Assembly: GCA_003427395.1 (NCBI GenBank)
Contig: BFEA01000273.1
Location: 74,029-95,190, forward strand
Origin: Chara braunii
Lineage: Eukaryota > Streptophyta > Charophyceae > Charales > Characeae
Direction: 5' to 3'
Length of the DNA: 21,162 bases
Shown: positions 17,721-21,162 of the stretch, one piece after another
How the letters are laid out: every line of letters starts with the position of its first letter
How positions within the stretch are numbered: position 1 is the first letter of the stretch
Translations under genes and position numbers: made by a program
Notes under the pieces: generated by a model
Database searches by the model: none
What the model saw: only the letters and a program-made list of their open reading frames with translations
What the model was told of the DNA's origin: nothing

Positions 17721-18513
17721 CGTGTGCGTGTGTACGTGGAAAGCTATATCGGCTGGGAGGGTAGAAGGGCAAGAGGAGGCGCGAGTGGTTCAGCAAGTAG
17801 CACAGATTGGAATCAATTCGAGGACGAAGGCGATACGGCAACATGCTAGCTTGACGAAATCTCGTTCTAACAAAGAGCTCAAGAGAGCGGACGCGCTATA
17901 TATACGCACTCAACGGGCTCCTCGACGTCATGGTCACAGTGCCAAGCTCGAGTGCACCGCTCGCTCATCACATTCCATTTTTTAACGGAGGGAGGGGAAA
18001 AAAGCCTTCAAACTACCCTTCCCAGGCATTCAAGCAAGCTCGAAATTCAGATGCCACACGGATCGATTTGGAAAGGCCACCGTAGTAGGCGGCACTGCCA
18101 AACTCTTTGGGGCCGTTTCACCTACCTACCACTGAATGCCGCGTGGCACCTGCATGCCCACTGATGCTGCTCCCTTGGACAACTTCACTCAGGACAGTGC
18201 AGAAACACTGCGTCAAGCGCACACTCCTGCATAGTACTGTGCGATGCGCCTGCCTGGTCCCCTCTTCGCTTTCCTTGTGCTACCCTGCGCTCCTTTACAG
18301 AGGCAAAGCAAGGCAAATCAGTGCGATGATAACAACCATGCTCTCTCCATTGTGGAGGCTAATGAATGAATTCCTGGCAAAGAGAGAATTACGCAATCCA
18401 AACCTCCCTCCTGCACCCATCTTTTCCTTATATATTTCCTTCCCCAGTTCAAGACAGCCATATCCACACCGCATCTTTGCCTGGTTGGTTATTCCAATGC
18501 CTCAGAGATTGAT
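17721..18513. other. No gene recognised; 3' flank of homoserine dehydrogenase
   Basis: A TATA-like CTATATATAC lies at 17897-17906. The part nearest 18513 is the 3' flank of the minus-strand gene; no clear polyadenylation signal was found. Nothing else is supported. Confidence 0.35.
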
Positions 18514-19680
18514 TCATACAACATCCTGTAAGTCAAGGATATCGGCCAGAACTCCATTGGCTGTAGTGTAGTTGCCAGCACCGGCCCCCTGGATGATGAG
18601 CGGCGATCCGGAATAGCATCGGCTAGTTATTTCCACAAGGTTGTCACTGCCTCGAAGGCGGCCCAGAGGGCTATGTTGCGGGACAGACACCAGTCCCACG
18701 CAGCATGTGCCATTCTCAACCACGGCTGCGTATCGCAAAATGCAACCTTGTTCCTTGGCTTCCTGACACCTGTGCCGATACGACTCGTCGAGCTCGGTCA
18801 GGGACGCCATGAAATCGCCCGAGCTCATGAATGCTGGGGACAGTGTGTCGGGGTACAGACTCTCCACCTTCACGTCCTCCATGTTCAGCCTCCACCCCAG
18901 CTGCCTCGCCATGATCAGAGCCTTGCGAGCAACGTCCATACCAGCGAGATCATCCCGCGGATCAGGCTCGGTATAGCCGAGCCGCTTAGCGTCCGTGACC
19001 ACATCGCTGAAAGGCCTCCCATCCTGCAAGCCCGACATCACATACCCGAGCGTCCCGCTCAGCGCACCGGCTATCCGACGTACCTCATCACCCGCTGATA
19101 CCATCCGCCGCAGCATCGTGTTCACTGGCAGCCCGGCGCCAACCGTTGCTTCGTAGCGGAACCGCCTCGCCGTCGACATGAGTCCATCGTACACCTCCAA
19201 GCTGGATGTCATCGGCTTCTTGTTGGCCAACACAACACAGCAGCCATCGTGCTGCACAGCACTGGCAAGCACAGGCGCAAGCGACTCGCTGGCAGAGCAA
19301 TCCACAACGACCAACCCGTGCTTCGCATTGAGAACCGTATCCTCCGACCGAAGAATGCTCTTGATCAGATTGCGAAGGTCGTCCGCTGGTGGTGGGGACA
19401 GATCCGCCACCAGAATTCCCTCCAAAAGCTTCTCCTTGCATATCTCTGTCATCGACTTCCCGGCTGCCTTGGCTTCCAGAATCGCCTTTAGCACGTCGTC
19501 GTCGATATCATTATGACCGGCTGAGATATGTGCTTGCAGAACTGACCTGCTGTCGCAGACTCCAGCCACTGCGATTCGGACACCATCAGCAGCATGGCGT
19601 TCACGGTTGCTCACGATCTGCTCCAGTAGTGACCCCCCCACTCCTCCACAGCCAATCAGCAAAACCCGTATGATTTTCAT
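18514..19680 (-). CDS. Monofunctional homoserine dehydrogenase, intact and uninterrupted
   Basis: The 388-residue protein should reduce L-aspartate 4-semialdehyde to L-homoserine with NAD(P)H, the branch point towards threonine, methionine and isoleucine. Seen: Rossmann nucleotide-binding loop GCGGVG at residues 10-15; NKKP at 153-156; EATVGAGLP at 177-185; SGTLGY at 208-213; the homoserine dehydrogenase signature from A231 to K253, including YTEPDPRDDLAGMD; and a C-terminal GAGAGNYTTANGVLADIL. E238, D249 and K253 align with the active-site Glu, Asp and Lys known from the yeast enzyme. No aspartate kinase domain is attached, so it is the short monofunctional form, of usual length. The start is firm unless a 5' exon exists: an in-frame TAG lies two codons upstream and the nucleotide-binding motif begins ten residues in. 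No N-terminal targeting extension is visible. The frame has no intron. Whether it is an ordinary gene or a retrocopy cannot be decided here. Confidence 0.96.
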   Translation of the reverse strand: MKIIRVLLIGCGGVGGSLLEQIVSNRERHAADGVRIAVAGVCDSRSVLQAHISAGHNDIDDDVLKAILEAKAAGKSMTEICKEKLLEGILVADLSPPPADDLRNLIKSILRSEDTVLNAKHGLVVVDCSASESLAPVLASAVQHDGCCVVLANKKPMTSSLEVYDGLMSTARRFRYEATVGAGLPVNTMLRRMVSAGDEVRRIAGALSGTLGYVMSGLQDGRPFSDVVTDAKRLGYTEPDPRDDLAGMDVARKALIMARQLGWRLNMEDVKVESLYPDTLSPAFMSSGDFMASLTELDESYRHRCQEAKEQGCILRYAAVVENGTCCVGLVSVPQHSPLGRLRGSDNLVEITSRCYSGSPLIIQGAGAGNYTTANGVLADILDLQDVV

Positions 19681-19931
19681 TGTCTATGCAATGGTGCGGA
19701 GTCCGGAAGAGGAAGGGAGGGGGGGACACACCACCGGCTGTTGCACTCAGGAAACGCGGCCAGCTTGCTTGCGGTGCATGCAAGAACTGCAAGCAAGCAA
19801 GCAAACCTCTCCTCCCCTCTCCGGCTGTTATACCAATACGTTGTCTACCTGTTTGCTGCAACAACCCCCTGCAGGCCTGATAAATGGGTAGTTATGCAAC
19901 CGACCTCTCTTCTGGCGCAAGAGCTGAGCCT
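19681..19931 (-). other. 5' flank/leader of homoserine dehydrogenase
   Basis: Immediately upstream on the minus strand is TAGACA before the ATG, giving an in-frame stop. The leader is pyrimidine-rich, with a short GCAA repeat (19790-19804). No TATA box is evident. An intron in the leader cannot be excluded. Confidence 0.4.
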
Positions 19932-20390
19932 CTAAGACCTTCCTGACTCAGCGCTGGACGTGATCGTCGTCAGATGCATCCGCGGCTGGCCATAATTGCG
20001 GCCAGATACCGTCCGGGAAGTGCTAGGGTGAGTACGCGCTGCTTGCTCTAGATCCTCGGAGACGCAGCTAAGCTTGAGACCTTCGGCATCCCTCAGCTGT
20101 TTTCCGAGTGCAACTGTATGGCACCCGCCTGAGCTTGAGCCTTCACTCCCAAGGACATTTTTCCATCTGCTCCTGCGCTGCCGCTTTCCTCCTTGCGACT
20201 GCTCCCCGTCCTCAGCTCCTCGTGTGCTGCTGCTGCTCCGCGTCAACTCAGTCGCCGTCTGCTCCGCCTCTTGCTCGTCTGAACCAAATCTAGGGCCTCG
20301 CTGCACTACTCTCGACATGCACAAGAGACAAAAATCATGGCGGTGCATCTTTCCATATTCTAGCGGAAGATTCACTCTCTTTTTCCACAT
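19932..20390 (-). CDS. Uncertain ORF, serine/glutamate/arginine-rich
   Basis: A 152-residue frame on the homoserine dehydrogenase strand, upstream of it. It is polar with a low-complexity middle (TRSSSSTRGAEDGEQSQGG, then KRQRRSRW). No domain recognised. Its end overlaps a dispersed repeat (19960-20037), which argues against a conserved protein. It may be chance in CAG/CTG-rich DNA. Confidence 0.18.
   Translation of the reverse strand: MWKKRVNLPLEYGKMHRHDFCLLCMSRVVQRGPRFGSDEQEAEQTATELTRSSSSTRGAEDGEQSQGGKRQRRSRWKNVLGSEGSSSGGCHTVALGKQLRDAEGLKLSCVSEDLEQAARTHPSTSRTVSGRNYGQPRMHLTTITSSAESGRS
19950..20037 (+). repeat. Two units of the dispersed TCAGATRCATYC repeat
   Basis: GTGATCGTCGTCAGATGCAT (19960-19979) and ATAATTGCGGCCAGATACCG (19993-20012), the latter followed by GGGTGAGT, are diverged relatives of the units at 3429-3561. 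Confidence 0.5.
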
Positions 20391-21081
20391 TTCGAGAGTA
20401 GTGCCGCGAGGCCCCTATTGGATCTCCTGCTCGTCCACTGCTGTCCTCACACAACAATCGGACGCGTGGCCAAGGGAAGTTCGCCATTGGAAAAAAGGAA
20501 CTCCGGCCGGCGTCTCTCTCTGACAGGAAATGACCTTTTTCCGGCAGGGAGGTTCCTGCTGCTGGGGTTGGTAGGAGTATCCCTCATCAGCAGGACCCCG
20601 TTGAGTGGTGATGGCTTCCTTCTATTGGTGGGGAGCAGCACCTGCTGGAAAGCAGCACCTGCTGGAAAGCGGGTCCAGCATCCCTTTCATATTTTGTTGC
20701 GGGGGGTGAATCGGCTGGGGGGTTGTTACTTACTGAGGTGATAACAGCATCCTCAGTAAGTGGTGCCCTGGTCACGCATCCTCTTACAGAGAAATTGATC
20801 CAAGTCATCCATTCAGTTCCAATGGTCGGTGAAAGGGTGATCAAATTGCTGGTGGGGCATTTTAGGGGTCCAGGGAACCCCGGTAGGTGGCCATGGTCCT
20901 GACTTTTTTTCAAACGGCGTGCGGGCCCCAGGTCCTTGAAATTCGAATCCGAAACGGCGTGTACCCAGGCCTACAGCCTCTTGTGCAGCCCACCAACTTC
21001 GGCCCAGTCGGCCTTCTCACTGTGCTAGATCATTTTGTATATATGTGAACGCATTTCAATGCCAGATTCAGAAACGGATAT

Positions 21082-21083
<2 letters not shown>
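20391..21083. other. No gene recognised; 17-bp tandem duplication
   Basis: AGCAGCACCTGCTGGAA is repeated exactly at 20634-20650 and 20651-20667. The rest gives only short frames. Confidence 0.5.
20728..20761. repeat. Perfect 11-bp inverted repeat
   Basis: ACTTACTGAGG (20728-20738) and CCTCAGTAAGT (20751-20761) pair perfectly around a 12-nt loop. Confidence 0.85.

Positions 21084-21162
<79 letters not shown>
21082..21162. repeat. (CT)n microsatellite running off the window
   Basis: Pure CT to the last base; its true length is unknown. Confidence 0.98.

Noticed and set aside
20580-20600. Another CTGATGA with upstream GTC on the minus strand
   Set aside because: No GAAA follows and no stable stem II of usual form; chance match.

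Overview
The window looks like accessory, repeat-rich nuclear DNA of a plant-lineage eukaryote. Evidence: one plant-type homoserine dehydrogenase gene, a possible initiator-tRNA-Met primer-binding site as in plant LTR retrotransposons, palindromic G-box motifs, very dense GA/CT and CA/GT microsatellites, dispersed retroelement scraps, and a 20-N assembly gap at 10189-10208. A streptophyte alga such as Chara is my best guess from general look only; the sequence does not prove it. There is no operon structure and no rRNA or convincing tRNA gene.

Layout: 1-525 is a decayed element with inverted arms, each carrying a hammerhead-ribozyme-like core. 541-625 is a CA/GA microsatellite. 991-1443 (minus) holds a fragment resembling the tail of a LINE reverse transcriptase. 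4544-4966 holds three near-identical ~108-bp arms in alternating orientation, again with hammerhead cores. 5520-5953 (minus) is a frameshifted gag-like fragment. 6545-6680 is the poly(A) end of a retroposon on the minus strand. 7353-8471 (minus) and 11349-12470 (plus) look like two diverged LTRs of one retrotransposon family with adjoining primer-binding sites. 8571-8931 is a tandem repeat with nested microsatellites. 9160-9216 (minus) folds into a complete type III hammerhead ribozyme. 10983-11351 is a short ORF with 11-residue repeats. 14617-14800 has three G-boxes and a 39-bp tandem repeat. 15541-16112 (minus) holds two paralogous acidic coding-like modules, one broken by a 7-nt duplication. 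18514-19680 (minus) is the only secure gene, an intact homoserine dehydrogenase ORF. The right edge ends in a CT array.

The most interesting signal is the hammerhead-like sequence. One copy (9160-9216) has all conserved core bases, three helices and a GUC cleavage triplet. The same core recurs in five other places as the inner part of 108-bp inverted arms of a small mobile element, where the upstream strand needed for a full ribozyme is lost or rearranged. A ribozyme core captured inside terminal inverted repeats is unusual. Apart from the homoserine dehydrogenase, I see no evidence that genes in this window work together; most of the rest reads as mobile-element debris and simple repeats.
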